The notes under the pieces were generated by a model that was not told the origin of the DNA, made no database searches, and saw only the letters and a list, made by a program, of their open reading frames with translations. This document shows, piece by piece, positions 47,101 through 56,011 of a stretch of DNA of 64,000 nt. Location of the stretch: assembly GCF_023656565.1 (NCBI RefSeq), contig NZ_JAMOKG010000003.1, positions 868,001 to 932,000 of the forward strand, written 5' to 3'. Every line of letters begins with the position of its first letter. Positions within the stretch are counted from its first letter, which is position 1. The position numbers were made by a program, and so were the translations under genes. The stretch comes from Flavobacterium tyrosinilyticum (GTDB taxonomy: Bacteria > Bacteroidota > Bacteroidia > Flavobacteriales > Flavobacteriaceae).

Positions 47101-49191
47101 AATATGCGACATCGATTTGGAGAAACCGTACTGATGTTCTTTTACCGCTTTTGCATACACAGAATCTGCCTTTGGTTTTGGCAATTCGTAAACTGAAATT
47201 TCGTTTGGCGTAAAAAACCCGTAACCGTTTTCTGCGCTTAAAAGATCTTGTTTTTTTGAAGGTTCTAACTGCTCAATAAATTTGGTTTCTTTCTCGGTAA
47301 TTTTTGGTCTTTGCAGATAATCTTTTACCCAATCGTTAACCTTATCCGTTAGTTTATTATTTTTCTGAAGCTGAAGCATTACGTCTAACATAGACATACG
47401 CTGTTCTAAATCGCCTTTTTCTACGATCTGATCAACAAAATTGACTACTTTTTGATCTTCTTGTTTAATCAGAATTGCTGTTAGATTCTTTTTTAAATTA
47501 GAATTTTTACGTTTAAATAATTCCTGAAAAACAGCCAATTCGTCTTCAGTTAAACTCAAATCTTTTAAAACATTAACCGCAGAAGCCACAAGAGATTCTC
47601 CCCTATCTTTTAAAATTCGTAAGGCAAAATTTCTTTGAAATTCAGTAGGTTCAGTTTTAGTTTGATTATTTTGATTGCTGTAATACGAATAGCTATAAAA
47701 ACTTCCCAATAAATTTCTAGTCAGTTTCTCTCTTAAATTGATCGAGAAGCCTTCAAAATGTTGTAAAACCGCTTCTAATCTTTCGGTATTATCGCCCACC
47801 AAATTAATCGCTGCGGCATAAAGTGTATCTCTTTCGAACTTTATATTTAACCACGAAAACACTTTTCCTTCAAAAGTTTTTTCTTTTTCGGTTATGCTTT
47901 GTGCAAGATTGTAAACTTTATCAAAGAAGTTCGGATAATCTGTGTTTTCGATATAAAACTTCGATTTTGTATTGGCTTCCAACAAAGCATTCATTCTCGA
48001 AACTGCAAAGGCTAAAACCTGCAGATTCTCATCTTCTAACGCTTTAAAATAAAGAGGCATTTCGATATAAGGATCGTTCGTTTCTCCTGCAAATTTCAAT
48101 GCTAGCGATTTCTTTTCGACCGAACCTTTTTCTAATAATTCGTGCAGGTACGGAACTGTTTTCTCGACATCCAAAACACCTTGAACCCAAAGCGCCATAT
48201 AGACTTCGTTATTGTTTTTGCTTTTTACGCCAGTTGCAATCGTTTCTGGTTTTGTAAAATACCCCGAAGCCAACTCGATAATATTTCGAACTGTAGTTTC
48301 TTTTTCAGAATCCCAACCCAAACCTGTCCACGTATCAATCGCTCTTACAACCGATGAAAAACGAGTCAGTTTATTATCAATAAGCACTTTAATCATGTAT
48401 TGCAAAGCACCGATACTTGTTTCGTCTAAAGCTTCCAGAATCGTCTGGCGCAAACCTTCCTGACGCTGAGCGGCCAGAAGCAGTTTTTCTACCAACTCCC
48501 AGTTTTCCTGCTTTTCGCTGTTTAAAAGGGCTTTAATGATATTTCTAGACACTTTTCCGTGCGCATCTTTATTGAAAATAATATCTTCAAATAATTGAAA
48601 AAGTCCTTCTTTACCAGAATCCAATGCAGCAGACCAAACCATGAATTTGGTAATGGTATTTGAAATCTCGGTATCGTAGCGAATTTCATCTTCAATACTC
48701 AAATCATAATAAAAAGTGGTGCTGTCCTGATAATTGTATTTGTAAGGTCCGTTTAGCAAAGAACGCAGAAAGTTAATCTGATTGACCAGCAAATAACTTT
48801 TATGATTTGGTGCCCTAAATGCTCTTCGCGTATAACCCGTCTGATACATTTTTTGAGGCAATCTGCTCCAAGCTTCTTTGACGTATGCAGCATTTTCTTC
48901 GCCAAAAAAGTAAAGCAAAAGATCGTAGTAATTTTGATCTTCCCAAATATCCTCTTTTACCAAAGTCGCAAACTTTTCGGCCTCTGTAGAACCCAGCGAA
49001 ATATAATTGCTGTAATAATTGTCCTGAAGTTTTACGAGTTCTAGACCAAACTCCGCCACTTCTTTTTTTAGTTTTGTTTTAGAAAATAATTTAGTAACCA
49101 GATTACTGTTTACAATTTCTTCCAATTCTTTTTTAAATCTCTTAATTGGATTTTCGATTACTTTACTTTTTAATAAATCTTCAATTGTCAT
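44125..49191 (-). CDS. Giant DUF4132-domain protein with helical repeats
   Basis: A 1688-residue protein. Residues about 200-650 look like HEAT-type helical repeats (for example VPYLHELLEKGSVEKKSLALKFAGE). The DUF4132 region includes RRYAGHQVQPNQTLALLKTRGWKVDYEEG (about 1473 on). The C-terminal block VHLGSAIVHQVPGKYLSILP and GRLFLPFADDDPKSAEVMSKVLLLA-like text matches the domain that ends these proteins. The family includes E. coli MolR/YehI-type WGR-DUF4132 proteins of unknown function; here no WGR domain is visible. It is probably a large scaffold or sensor of the island. It is the largest gene of the island and sits in the middle. Confidence 0.8.
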   Translation of the reverse strand: MTIEDLLKSKVIENPIKRFKKELEEIVNSNLVTKLFSKTKLKKEVAEFGLELVKLQDNYYSNYISLGSTEAEKFATLVKEDIWEDQNYYDLLLYFFGEENAAYVKEAWSRLPQKMYQTGYTRRAFRAPNHKSYLLVNQINFLRSLLNGPYKYNYQDSTTFYYDLSIEDEIRYDTEISNTITKFMVWSAALDSGKEGLFQLFEDIIFNKDAHGKVSRNIIKALLNSEKQENWELVEKLLLAAQRQEGLRQTILEALDETSIGALQYMIKVLIDNKLTRFSSVVRAIDTWTGLGWDSEKETTVRNIIELASGYFTKPETIATGVKSKNNNEVYMALWVQGVLDVEKTVPYLHELLEKGSVEKKSLALKFAGETNDPYIEMPLYFKALEDENLQVLAFAVSRMNALLEANTKSKFYIENTDYPNFFDKVYNLAQSITEKEKTFEGKVFSWLNIKFERDTLYAAAINLVGDNTERLEAVLQHFEGFSINLREKLTRNLLGSFYSYSYYSNQNNQTKTEPTEFQRNFALRILKDRGESLVASAVNVLKDLSLTEDELAVFQELFKRKNSNLKKNLTAILIKQEDQKVVNFVDQIVEKGDLEQRMSMLDVMLQLQKNNKLTDKVNDWVKDYLQRPKITEKETKFIEQLEPSKKQDLLSAENGYGFFTPNEISVYELPKPKADSVYAKAVKEHQYGFSKSMSHIKDEIAKLYKLFEENRNYEYEIENYDNSKSTVLLGNSFRPLKNLKDDKNSELAATNYPLYEVWEEWFKNSGLVERDLFLLTFVSNCDRKIWRDFLEKHVFYYKELLPHPNKRGYDWDNAILNILNALQVKYAFEEKVDFLIDASSALYADLPESVKEFEYVPGKNEYYYNNNNGNGWQSQNFFDVYLNRIDLRNVTTEQEIKIWNLYRWRQLNGLEKNISHCKPFVQLYSAAFEQKLITEGELYEGILEPERISFLTGGNRNYRNQGSEDLLVRFPFLVSMVDKIRETFLDVEVKRGDSNTSVTHLVQSFQKIFGANRLVELITALGKASLYKGYIYSWSYTDLTKQKLFSFLLKRCYPLETDTQESFNALIKKAKISEERLIQTAIYAPQWQKFISSYLDWNGLDEGIWWFHAHTKTASYSAANSELESEAARFSTLDLQDFKDGAVDKDWFTSAYKKLGKAKWEMLYESAKYVTDGNGHRRARLYADTITGDLKIREVTAKVKDKRDQDYLRVYGLVPLSKASPEKDILARYEYLQQFKKESKEFGSMKQASEALAIRVALENLARNAGYPDPVRLTWAMETKQVQNILSKETEVVLDDVTISLVINNEGKADLVTYKAGKELKSIPPKYKKDKGILELTNYRKTMREQWTRSRKGLEESMIRGDEFLFAEMQNLFEHPIISKHLEKLVFISNDNQIGFYVDGSLVTGLGEMISLNENQTFRIAHCFDLHKNNVWVDYQKYCFDNKLQQPFKQIFRELYVPTPDELKEKSISRRYAGHQVQPNQTLALLKTRGWKVDYEEGLQKVFHKEGYQVKMYAMADWFSPADVESPTLETIEFHSLKDYKNIAFEDINPRIFSEVMRDIDLVVSVAHVGGVDPEASHSSIEMRAVLLRETLRLFKIKNVEITGNHAIIKGQLAEYSVHLGSAIVHQVPGKYLSILPIHSQHRGRLFLPFADDDPKSAEVMSKVLLFAKDNEIQDPTILSQIDKTYA

Positions 49192-49354
49192 ATTGTTTAT
49201 TTTAGATTTCTGATTTTAGATTTTAGATTAATTCACTTTGTCTTCCTGAGCGCAGTCGAAGGATTTCCCCAAACAGATTTTGGAATTTGGGATTTATATT
49301 TTTTGGAATTTGGAATTCGCTTTTGGAATTTGGGATTTACATTTTGGAATTTAA

Positions 49355-49789
49355 CTACCAGTAGCTTCCCGCCAAGAACGTAAGCCTGATAAAAGTGATG
49401 GATTTGTTTTGAGATAAATCGATTTCCTCGCTTAAAGTTTCTAACTGATCGTCTCCGTAGAAAATAGCATACAAACCGTCTTCAAAAGCTACAATGGCAT
49501 TTTCCTGCGCTTTGGCCAAATCTACTTGATTGTGATTGTACAGCGCGCCAAAACCTACTTTTCCGGTATCGGTAAGAATGGGTAAATAATTTTCTTTGGG
49601 AAGATGGATTTTGTCTTCGTCTTCAAACTCAAATGAAGCAGAACGGAACAGTTGTAGCTGATGATCAACAATCGATTCTATGAGTTTTTGTGTAGTAATG
49701 ATAGGATTTTCTACTGCTAGATCTATATTCTTTTCCTGAAGTAGCGGATGTTTTTTTCCTAATTGTTTAACTGAGATGTTTATATTCAT
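49355..49789 (-). CDS. 144-residue protein upstream of the DUF4132 gene, unknown function
   Basis: An acidic soluble protein beginning MNINISVKQLGKKHPLLQEK. It contains VGFGALYNHNQVDLAKAQENAIVAFEDGLYAIFYGDDQL and ends FIRLTFLAGSYW. It is 163 bases upstream of the DUF4132 gene on the same strand; small partners of this size often accompany DUF4132 proteins. I recognise no catalytic motif. It is likely a partner of the giant protein, by position only. Confidence 0.6.
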   Translation of the reverse strand: MNINISVKQLGKKHPLLQEKNIDLAVENPIITTQKLIESIVDHQLQLFRSASFEFEDEDKIHLPKENYLPILTDTGKVGFGALYNHNQVDLAKAQENAIVAFEDGLYAIFYGDDQLETLSEEIDLSQNKSITFIRLTFLAGSYW

Positions 49790-49911
49790 CTTTATCGGCT
49801 TTTATTTTGAAAGGGTAATGTAAGAATTTTAGAGTGATTTGGCCTTAAAATAATGTCTTTTAAATGTTAAAAAATCTAGGAACTAAAAGTACTATTTGAT
49901 CTCAAAAAAAT

Positions 49912-49937
49912 ACCCTGCCAATTGGTATTGGCAGGGT
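49912..49937 (-). terminator. Terminator of the 89-residue protein transcript
   Basis: A perfect 11-bp hairpin (ACCCTGCCAAT/ATTGGCAGGGT, loop of 4) followed by seven Ts on the minus strand. It closes the short unit that starts near 50400. Confidence 0.9.
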
Positions 49938-49957
49938 TTGGGTTTTTATTCGGATAA

Positions 49958-50227
49958 TTAACGATTGCTTACACAAGCTTTCTGAATCTGCTTCTCTGAA
50001 AATGGCGATAACGTTTCTGCCAGATTTCGGCTGGTTCTTAAACAGCTTAGTATTTTTTGCCTTAAATTGATATCGTCGCCAAATTCGGTATGCATTAAAA
50101 GCTCGAAGATTTCCTGCAAATACATGGGCTGTTCTTTGTAGTCTCCCTCAAACAATTCGTCTGAAAGGAAATTAATTACGGATGGCACTACATCACGATG
50201 TGTTGGTTTTTGATTTTCTTTTGTCAT
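49958..50227 (-). CDS. 89-residue helical protein of unknown function
   Basis: A small soluble protein (THRDVVPSVINFLSDELFEG, LMHTEFGDDINLRQKILSCLRTSRNLAE). It is preceded by a structured leader (50250-50338) and a -7 box (50398-50405), and followed by a strong terminator, so it forms its own transcript. The helical, charged pattern suggests a small adaptor or regulator. I recognise no family. Confidence 0.55.
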   Translation of the reverse strand: MTKENQKPTHRDVVPSVINFLSDELFEGDYKEQPMYLQEIFELLMHTEFGDDINLRQKILSCLRTSRNLAETLSPFSEKQIQKACVSNR

Positions 50228-50249
50228 TTTTCTGAAAATATTAAACGCA

Positions 50250-50338
50250 CGAAACCCTCATCTTCGGTTGTGACAAAACATTCTTATCGAATGAGATTAG
50301 GGCTATCACTAGCTCCAGCAACGTGAATGAGGGCTTCG
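50250..50338 (-). ncRNA. Structured leader RNA with 12-bp closing stem
   Basis: CGAAGCCCTCAT (50338-50327) pairs with ATGAGGGTTTCG (50261-50250), 12 pairs with one G-U, enclosing 65 nt. Inside, CATTC-GATAA-GAATG (50293-50279) and a TCAC/GTGA hairpin can form. It lies between the -7 box at 50398-50405 and the 89-residue ORF. It could be a cis-acting leader or an independent small RNA; a long end-closing stem with inner hairpins is the gross shape of Y-type RNAs, but no known Y motif was recognised. Confidence 0.5.
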
Positions 50339-50397
50339 CTTATGTTAACTTATAAAGTTTCAAAGTTCTCTGTTACCGATAAATGTTTTGTCGATAA

Positions 50398-50405
50398 CAA
50401 AGATA
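50398..50405 (-). promoter_or_regulatory. -7 box (TATCTTTG) of the leader RNA/89-residue protein unit
   Basis: A perfect TAnnTTTG on the minus strand, about 60 bases before the structured leader. Confidence 0.5.
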
Positions 50406-50498
50406 AAACTTTATTTTAAAAAGAAAGAAAAAACTTACTTTTAAACTTTTTAGATTTTAATTTTGAATTTATGTTGAAAACAAAGATAAAAATTAATC

Positions 50499-51557
50499 TT
50501 ACTGATATAATTGTTCTCTTATTTCAATTAAGGTTTGAATTACTTTTTGCTCATCTGGCTTTTCAGGAAGATTGGAAGTTAAGTAATGACTTTCGATTGA
50601 AGTAATTAAATTATCTGCCATTTCCAGTAAAGCATCATATTCTTTGTTTCCTGCTTTTATCTCTAATAATTCTTCACGGTTGGAAACTCTGATATTCAAT
50701 TTTCCTGTAGAAAGAATCTGTTCAGCCGTTTGCAAAAGACGAATCGTATGCATCATATTTTTGCTATCGTAATTTTTTCCGTGCTGTTGATTAGTATTGT
50801 AACGATCTTCGTTTCGTTTTTCAATCCAACTCCAATATTCTGAATATTCTTTACAATACTTAGAATATCCGTCTTGATTACAAAACAAATAACCAATCAG
50901 TTTTTCATTTTTTGGAATTGATGAAAGTGAAACTTCATTAGAATTTTCTTTCTGAATAATTCCTTTGTACCCTAACGTTTTGTTTTCGTCATAAAACATT
51001 GCAAACATTCCTTTTGAATTAGGAAGATTTACTAAACCAATCTGTTCTTGGTTCCAGTTGTTTTCTTTTAGAAATCCTAATAAAGAAACGGTTTCGTAGC
51101 CTTTTAAAACATAACAAAAATCCAAAAGACTTTTCTTTTCTTTCGGCATTGGGTTTACAATTTTCTTATTTAAACCTCTCGCCTTTTTGATTTGTGTTAC
51201 AGCATAACCCGCAAAAGAATCTTTACAGAGTTTAGATAGAAAATCTTCTAGTTGCAAATACTCCATTACCGGATGTTTGTACAAAATACAATCTTCAGGC
51301 GAAGCCAAAATCTCCAGAATATTTGGATTATTTTTAAGCAGTAACTCTATAAAACGACCAATTTCATAATAAACCTCATCATTTGTCTCATTACTGATTT
51401 GCGGAATATAATCTAACCCAAAGAACTTTTCTTTTGGTAAATAATAAACACCTTTAATATCTGTATCTGATGTTGGTGTATTTAACCCAAAAGATTTACT
51501 TCCCGAAATAACTTCGAAAAGAATTAGGTTTTGGGATTTTAGGTTTTGGATAGTCAT
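50499..51557 (-). CDS. rlaP: RlaP-type nucleotidyltransferase, long form
   Basis: A 352-residue polymerase-beta-fold protein. The active-site block FEVISGSKSFGLNTPTSDTD has the GS motif and the D-x-D metal ligands. A helical C-terminal region (KNMMHTIRLLQTAEQIL) follows. This matches the RNA-ligase-associated nucleotidyltransferase family (RlaP, PF10127 type), proposed to add nucleotides to or modify RNA ends before sealing. It lies 24 bases downstream of hamB; the second family member lies on the other side of the Hachiman pair. Confidence 0.85.
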   Translation of the reverse strand: MTIQNLKSQNLILFEVISGSKSFGLNTPTSDTDIKGVYYLPKEKFFGLDYIPQISNETNDEVYYEIGRFIELLLKNNPNILEILASPEDCILYKHPVMEYLQLEDFLSKLCKDSFAGYAVTQIKKARGLNKKIVNPMPKEKKSLLDFCYVLKGYETVSLLGFLKENNWNQEQIGLVNLPNSKGMFAMFYDENKTLGYKGIIQKENSNEVSLSSIPKNEKLIGYLFCNQDGYSKYCKEYSEYWSWIEKRNEDRYNTNQQHGKNYDSKNMMHTIRLLQTAEQILSTGKLNIRVSNREELLEIKAGNKEYDALLEMADNLITSIESHYLTSNLPEKPDEQKVIQTLIEIREQLYQ

Positions 51558-51581
51558 TGGTAATTTATTTCAAGATATAAT

Positions 51582-54248
51582 CTAATTGAAATTATTATTT
51601 ATAATTTTTAGTCTTTTCAAATATCTATTGTATATAGGTTTTAGTTCTTTTATTTCGTTTTGTTTTGATAACCATATTAGAACATCATTTTTTTCTCTAT
51701 AATCCTTAGATGTTTTCTTTTTGTATACTTCAAATATTTGAATTGCCACACTTCTAGTAATTCCAGAAGATATTAACTGAATAACTATCGGTTCTTGTGT
51801 TCCTAACTCTAACATTGTTGGTAAACTTAAAGTTAGCCTATATTCTTCTTTTTGATTTTCTGATAGAATCTCTTCCAGCACGTCAGTCAAAACTTTTATA
51901 TATTTTGGCAATAAATGTGTTGTTATAGATGAATTATATCTTATAGTATTATTTATAACTGAATTAACATCTTCTAAACTCTCGGAATCAATCTTATAAG
52001 AGCCTTCTAATTGAGATAAGTATTTTATATTCTGCTTAATAATTTGACCAATTGGCACTCCACTAAGCCATCTCTTGGCCTGCAAACTAACTGATTTAGG
52101 TGTTAACCAACTTTGATTATACTTTGTAAATCCTTCATCAAATAAATTAAATATTTTATCCAATTTATCAATGATATTTACCAATTGCCAGTAAAATGGT
52201 CTATCATATATTGGCATTGATTCTACATGCTCTGCACTTAAAAATTTATTAAAATTACTATTTTTGTTTATTACCCATTCTTTAATATCAACTTTCTTGA
52301 CTAAATCAAATAATTGAATTTGTAATAATGGATCAATTGATGGATTATTATTCAAAACCTTAGTTGGTATAAATAAACCATCAAAACTATTCTTTAAAAT
52401 TTGCATCCCAAGGTCAATTTCTTCTTCAGTAAAATCCTTGCTTTTTAAATACTTTAAAACATAAATATCACCTTTTAAATACTTGTGTCTAAGAAAAATA
52501 GAAATCTGTTGCGCTTTAGTTGTTCTAAATTTATCTTCTTTTACTATTGAAGTTAATGGCAGGCTTAAGTCATTAATATTTAATTCATTTAAAGCATTTG
52601 AAGAAAAGATTTCAATTTCTTTATCATATTCAACATCATAGTAATCATTAGCTTTTAATTTATCTTTATGATTTTCTATATAATAAACTGTTCCATATAA
52701 TGATGAATTTAATCTACCTGCTCTTCCTATTAGATTACCGAATTCAAATCTTGTTAAAGGCGTATCCTTTTTTTTTGGCTCAAATGTAAAAAGATTATTT
52801 GCAGGTAAATTAACCCCTTCTAATAAAGTAGAAGTACAAAACACAGTTAATAATTTTTCATTGATATATAAATCTTCAATTTCTTTTCTAACAATGTCAG
52901 GCAAAGTTCCATGATGATATGCTGTTTTCTTTTTTAAACATTCAATTAAATAATATTTACTATGTATATCTTCTTTTAAAAAATCAATTAATTCTTTTAC
53001 TTCTTCATCTAATTCAAAATCCTGGCTTTTTATCATTGCATATTTAACAGCCCATAACTGTGCATGAAATCCATTGTGCACAAAAACGATATTAAAATCA
53101 TTTGGCGCAATAAAATCAACTAGATGCGCTATTGTGTCACCTTTATTATTTAATTTAGAAAAATCATAGTTAAAATCTTGCTGGAATTTTTGATACTTAC
53201 CTCTCTCTGTTTGTATTTCTACATCAAACTTTGTTTTTATATTATTTTTTAAAGTAACTTTTAATTGAAATACTGGTGACAATTTCGTTCTTACGGTTAA
53301 ACATTCTCGATCAAAAATATCTAAAAATGTTTTTTCTGGATTTTCAATATTTGGACCAGCTGTTATAAATTTTGCTTTTGGGAATTTTAATGAAATTTCA
53401 TTAAAAACATATTCAAAAGTAAGTCCTCTACCCGACACGTCTTCGACACCCTGGATTTCATCAATAAACACTAAATCAATTTCAACTTTACTATTTAATA
53501 ATTTTAAACATCTTTCAGGAGTTAAAATATATAGTTCTTTTTCGAAAATTTCGTTTTCTTCTACAAATGAAGTTTTTACATAAACATTTTCGTTAATTTC
53601 AGATTTGAAATCTTGACTTACTTGGTTTATTAATGCCCTTGAAGGAACAATATAAACAGCTTTATATGAAATAAAAGTTGAAAATTCATTTATCAAAAAT
53701 TGCTTTATAATAAATGATTTACCAGAGGATGTCGGCGCAGAAATGGCAATTTCCGAATTACTACTTAATGAACCCCATAATTCTTTTTGAAAATCTGTTA
53801 TTAAGTATGATTTATTTGAAGCTGAAATAATTTTTTTTTCTCGTTCGAAAAATAATTCATGACTAATGAAATCTCCAAAATCATATTTAGCTCTTAAATC
53901 TACTGGATTATTCTCTTTTTGAAAATATAAATTATCTAAAAATTTTGTAGCTGTTAAATTTCCTAATCTTGAAAATAAAATATAACAGACTTTAAGAATT
54001 TCAATATTCTCTTTATTATTTAAATAAAGAAGAGATGTAAACAACTGAGCTTTTCTTTTATGAATCTGATCTTCGCTACCTGATAAAATTGAAGCTAACC
54101 AAATTGCTTTTTTTAATTCATCTTCTTTTACTTCTACGACCTTAATCGAATTAAAAACATTCGACAATAAAACTAAAGTATATTCATAAATAACTTTATT
54201 TAGTGTTATATGTTCACATGCCTGAATTGTTAAGGAATTATCAATCAT
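51582..54248 (-). CDS. hamB: HamB-like SF2 helicase (Hachiman defence)
   Basis: An 888-residue helicase. The Walker A block is ISAPTSSGKSF (about residue 168), motif II reads FIDEIQG instead of DEAD, motif III is TAGPN, and the second RecA domain has CTSTLLEGVNLPA and motif VI NLIGRAGRL, a Ski2-like set. The gene is visibly more AT-rich than the neighbouring repair genes, which suggests separate transfer. Paired with the upstream nuclease gene (5-base spacing), this fits Hachiman, in which HamB guards and releases the HamA nuclease upon sensing damaged or foreign DNA. The related Abp pair is an alternative name. Confidence 0.82.
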   Translation of the reverse strand: MIDNSLTIQACEHITLNKVIYEYTLVLLSNVFNSIKVVEVKEDELKKAIWLASILSGSEDQIHKRKAQLFTSLLYLNNKENIEILKVCYILFSRLGNLTATKFLDNLYFQKENNPVDLRAKYDFGDFISHELFFEREKKIISASNKSYLITDFQKELWGSLSSNSEIAISAPTSSGKSFIIKQFLINEFSTFISYKAVYIVPSRALINQVSQDFKSEINENVYVKTSFVEENEIFEKELYILTPERCLKLLNSKVEIDLVFIDEIQGVEDVSGRGLTFEYVFNEISLKFPKAKFITAGPNIENPEKTFLDIFDRECLTVRTKLSPVFQLKVTLKNNIKTKFDVEIQTERGKYQKFQQDFNYDFSKLNNKGDTIAHLVDFIAPNDFNIVFVHNGFHAQLWAVKYAMIKSQDFELDEEVKELIDFLKEDIHSKYYLIECLKKKTAYHHGTLPDIVRKEIEDLYINEKLLTVFCTSTLLEGVNLPANNLFTFEPKKKDTPLTRFEFGNLIGRAGRLNSSLYGTVYYIENHKDKLKANDYYDVEYDKEIEIFSSNALNELNINDLSLPLTSIVKEDKFRTTKAQQISIFLRHKYLKGDIYVLKYLKSKDFTEEEIDLGMQILKNSFDGLFIPTKVLNNNPSIDPLLQIQLFDLVKKVDIKEWVINKNSNFNKFLSAEHVESMPIYDRPFYWQLVNIIDKLDKIFNLFDEGFTKYNQSWLTPKSVSLQAKRWLSGVPIGQIIKQNIKYLSQLEGSYKIDSESLEDVNSVINNTIRYNSSITTHLLPKYIKVLTDVLEEILSENQKEEYRLTLSLPTMLELGTQEPIVIQLISSGITRSVAIQIFEVYKKKTSKDYREKNDVLIWLSKQNEIKELKPIYNRYLKRLKIINNNFN

Positions 54249-54253
54249 TTTTT

Positions 54254-55258
54254 TTATATTAGATTATCCATTGTGTCATTAAAATTACTTATACTATTAG
54301 TTGGAATTAAAATAAAATCTAAAAAAACTTTTTCTAACTCTGGAAAGGTTTTGACTTTTTTACCTATACTCTTTAAAGTGTTATTTGCTTTTAATTGAAT
54401 AGTAGAATCAATTAGCTTAGACAATTCATCACTATTCTGTGCTTTCTTCATTAATTCGTCATAACCTGACGTTTCATACATAATTAAAATCGGATGTACC
54501 GCTATTTGCTTTTTAAACAAATCAGATTTTGGATCAAGTCTATCGTATAGTTCATCTATGTCAACTTTATTACCAACAACCTTTTCTATATCTTTCTGGG
54601 CTATAAAAAACTCAAGAGTATTAAAATCTGCTTGTACTTTTGAGTCATAAAATCTATTTATAGATTTCAAAGCATCATCTTTTGCACCCGAATAATCCTT
54701 CCAAATTTTTGACTCCCCAATAAGGTATGCTCTTTCTACTTCTCCGTTTGGTAATGTATAATTTCCCATAAAAATTCCGTCACCGCCTTTAACCTCATCA
54801 TGATAATTAGTTAAGTTCGTTATTTTATGTGCGATCATTTTACAGTTTAGAACTGATTCTACAAGTCCAAATAAAAGTAATTCCCCATATTTACCACTTT
54901 TTGAATCAACACTTTTCTTTTTAAAAAATTGCTTTGCTTCTCTATAGGTTCTCGTAAAAATTATTTTTGTAACTTCCTCATTATGATCAATTTCCGTTGC
55001 CGTTGTATAATCGTTAATTGTTTTAGAAATCTCCCGTTGGATTTGTTTATCTATTTCTTGTTTAGATTTAAAATAATAAGGCAAAATATCAAGTAATGTA
55101 TTTGCTAATGATAAAGAAGTAATAAGTGTTCCGGAAGGTTTTATAGAATATATTCTTACTTTTAATTTATCATTTATTTCTTTAGTAAAATGATGATTAA
55201 ATTCTTTATCTACCCATTTTCGATTAATTGTAATTAAATCACTAAAATTAATAGCCAT
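54254..55258 (-). CDS. hamA: HamA-like DUF1837 nuclease (Hachiman defence)
   Basis: A 334-residue protein with the DUF1837 core: GKYGELLLFGLVES (Glu), VKGGDGIFMG (Asp) and AYLIGESKIWKDYSGA (E-x-K), a PD-(D/E)xK-type nuclease site. In Hachiman this subunit degrades DNA when released by the helicase. The gene is AT-rich like hamB and lies 3 bases downstream of an RlaP-type gene stop, so it could be read from the repair operon's transcript. Distant homology makes a related Abp-type system possible. Confidence 0.8.
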   Translation of the reverse strand: MAINFSDLITINRKWVDKEFNHHFTKEINDKLKVRIYSIKPSGTLITSLSLANTLLDILPYYFKSKQEIDKQIQREISKTINDYTTATEIDHNEEVTKIIFTRTYREAKQFFKKKSVDSKSGKYGELLLFGLVESVLNCKMIAHKITNLTNYHDEVKGGDGIFMGNYTLPNGEVERAYLIGESKIWKDYSGAKDDALKSINRFYDSKVQADFNTLEFFIAQKDIEKVVGNKVDIDELYDRLDPKSDLFKKQIAVHPILIMYETSGYDELMKKAQNSDELSKLIDSTIQLKANNTLKSIGKKVKTFPELEKVFLDFILIPTNSISNFNDTMDNLI

Positions 55259-55261
55259 AAC

Positions 55262-56011
55262 TTAATGTTTTATTTTATTCATAAAAAACAAATCCAATTC
55301 CTCATTCAACTTCTTCCCGCTTCGCAACTTACTTGCATTTTCCTGATTAAATTGTACTGTTTCGAATAAAAAATCAGTTATCAAAGTTTCTTTTGGATGC
55401 AGGTATTTTTCGTCTTGGTTGGCTTTTATTTGTTGTAATTCGAGTATTTTTTCTTGTATATTTTGTGGTGCAATGGGCAATAAATTGGCAAAAGCAACAG
55501 GCGGAAATGTATTGGTTTCTATAATCCATTTTCCGGCTAAGGCAGTGCGTAAGGCATAGAAATAACTTTTTAGTTTTACTTCTTCCATTTCGCAGACTTC
55601 CATAAAGTTTTTTGTTATTCCTAAATAGTGGTGTAAAACTGCTATTGGCGAAAAACATTCTAGGGCTAAGTCCTGCATTTTTTTTACAAAATCATCATTC
55701 TGAAAATATACTACTGGCGAAAACAGCCATTCGGTCAAAGGTGCGTTAGATTTTGCTAATAACCTTACGGATTTCCGTAAATCCCAGCCAGAACCGTCAA
55801 GATTGTCTTCGGTCATGAATTCTATTACATCTGGTTTTTCCCAAAGTGATAAATAATATTCTAGTTTATGTTTGTATATAAAACGGATATCATAATCACT
55901 GTCTGGAGAAGCAAATCCCCAAGCGCGACTTCCTGATTCTATAGCAAAAAGTATTTCTATATCTTTTTGCTTCTCTATTTCTTTTAATTTTTCTAATATT
56001 TTTTCTTTCAT
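55262..56011 (-). CDS. rlaP: RlaP-type nucleotidyltransferase, short form
   Basis: About 249 residues. The active-site block FAIESGSRAWGFASPDSDYD has the GS motif and D-x-D, followed by the family's IEFMTEDNLDGSGWDLRK and LTEWLFSPVVY segments. An in-frame ATG at 56062 would add 17 hydrophobic residues; I prefer 56011 (MKEKILEK). It differs in sequence and length from the copy at 50499-51557, so the two are old paralogues with distinct roles, now separated by hamA/hamB. Proposed role: nucleotide transfer to RNA ends in repair. Confidence 0.85.
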   Translation of the reverse strand: MKEKILEKLKEIEKQKDIEILFAIESGSRAWGFASPDSDYDIRFIYKHKLEYYLSLWEKPDVIEFMTEDNLDGSGWDLRKSVRLLAKSNAPLTEWLFSPVVYFQNDDFVKKMQDLALECFSPIAVLHHYLGITKNFMEVCEMEEVKLKSYFYALRTALAGKWIIETNTFPPVAFANLLPIAPQNIQEKILELQQIKANQDEKYLHPKETLITDFLFETVQFNQENASKLRSGKKLNEELDLFFMNKIKH

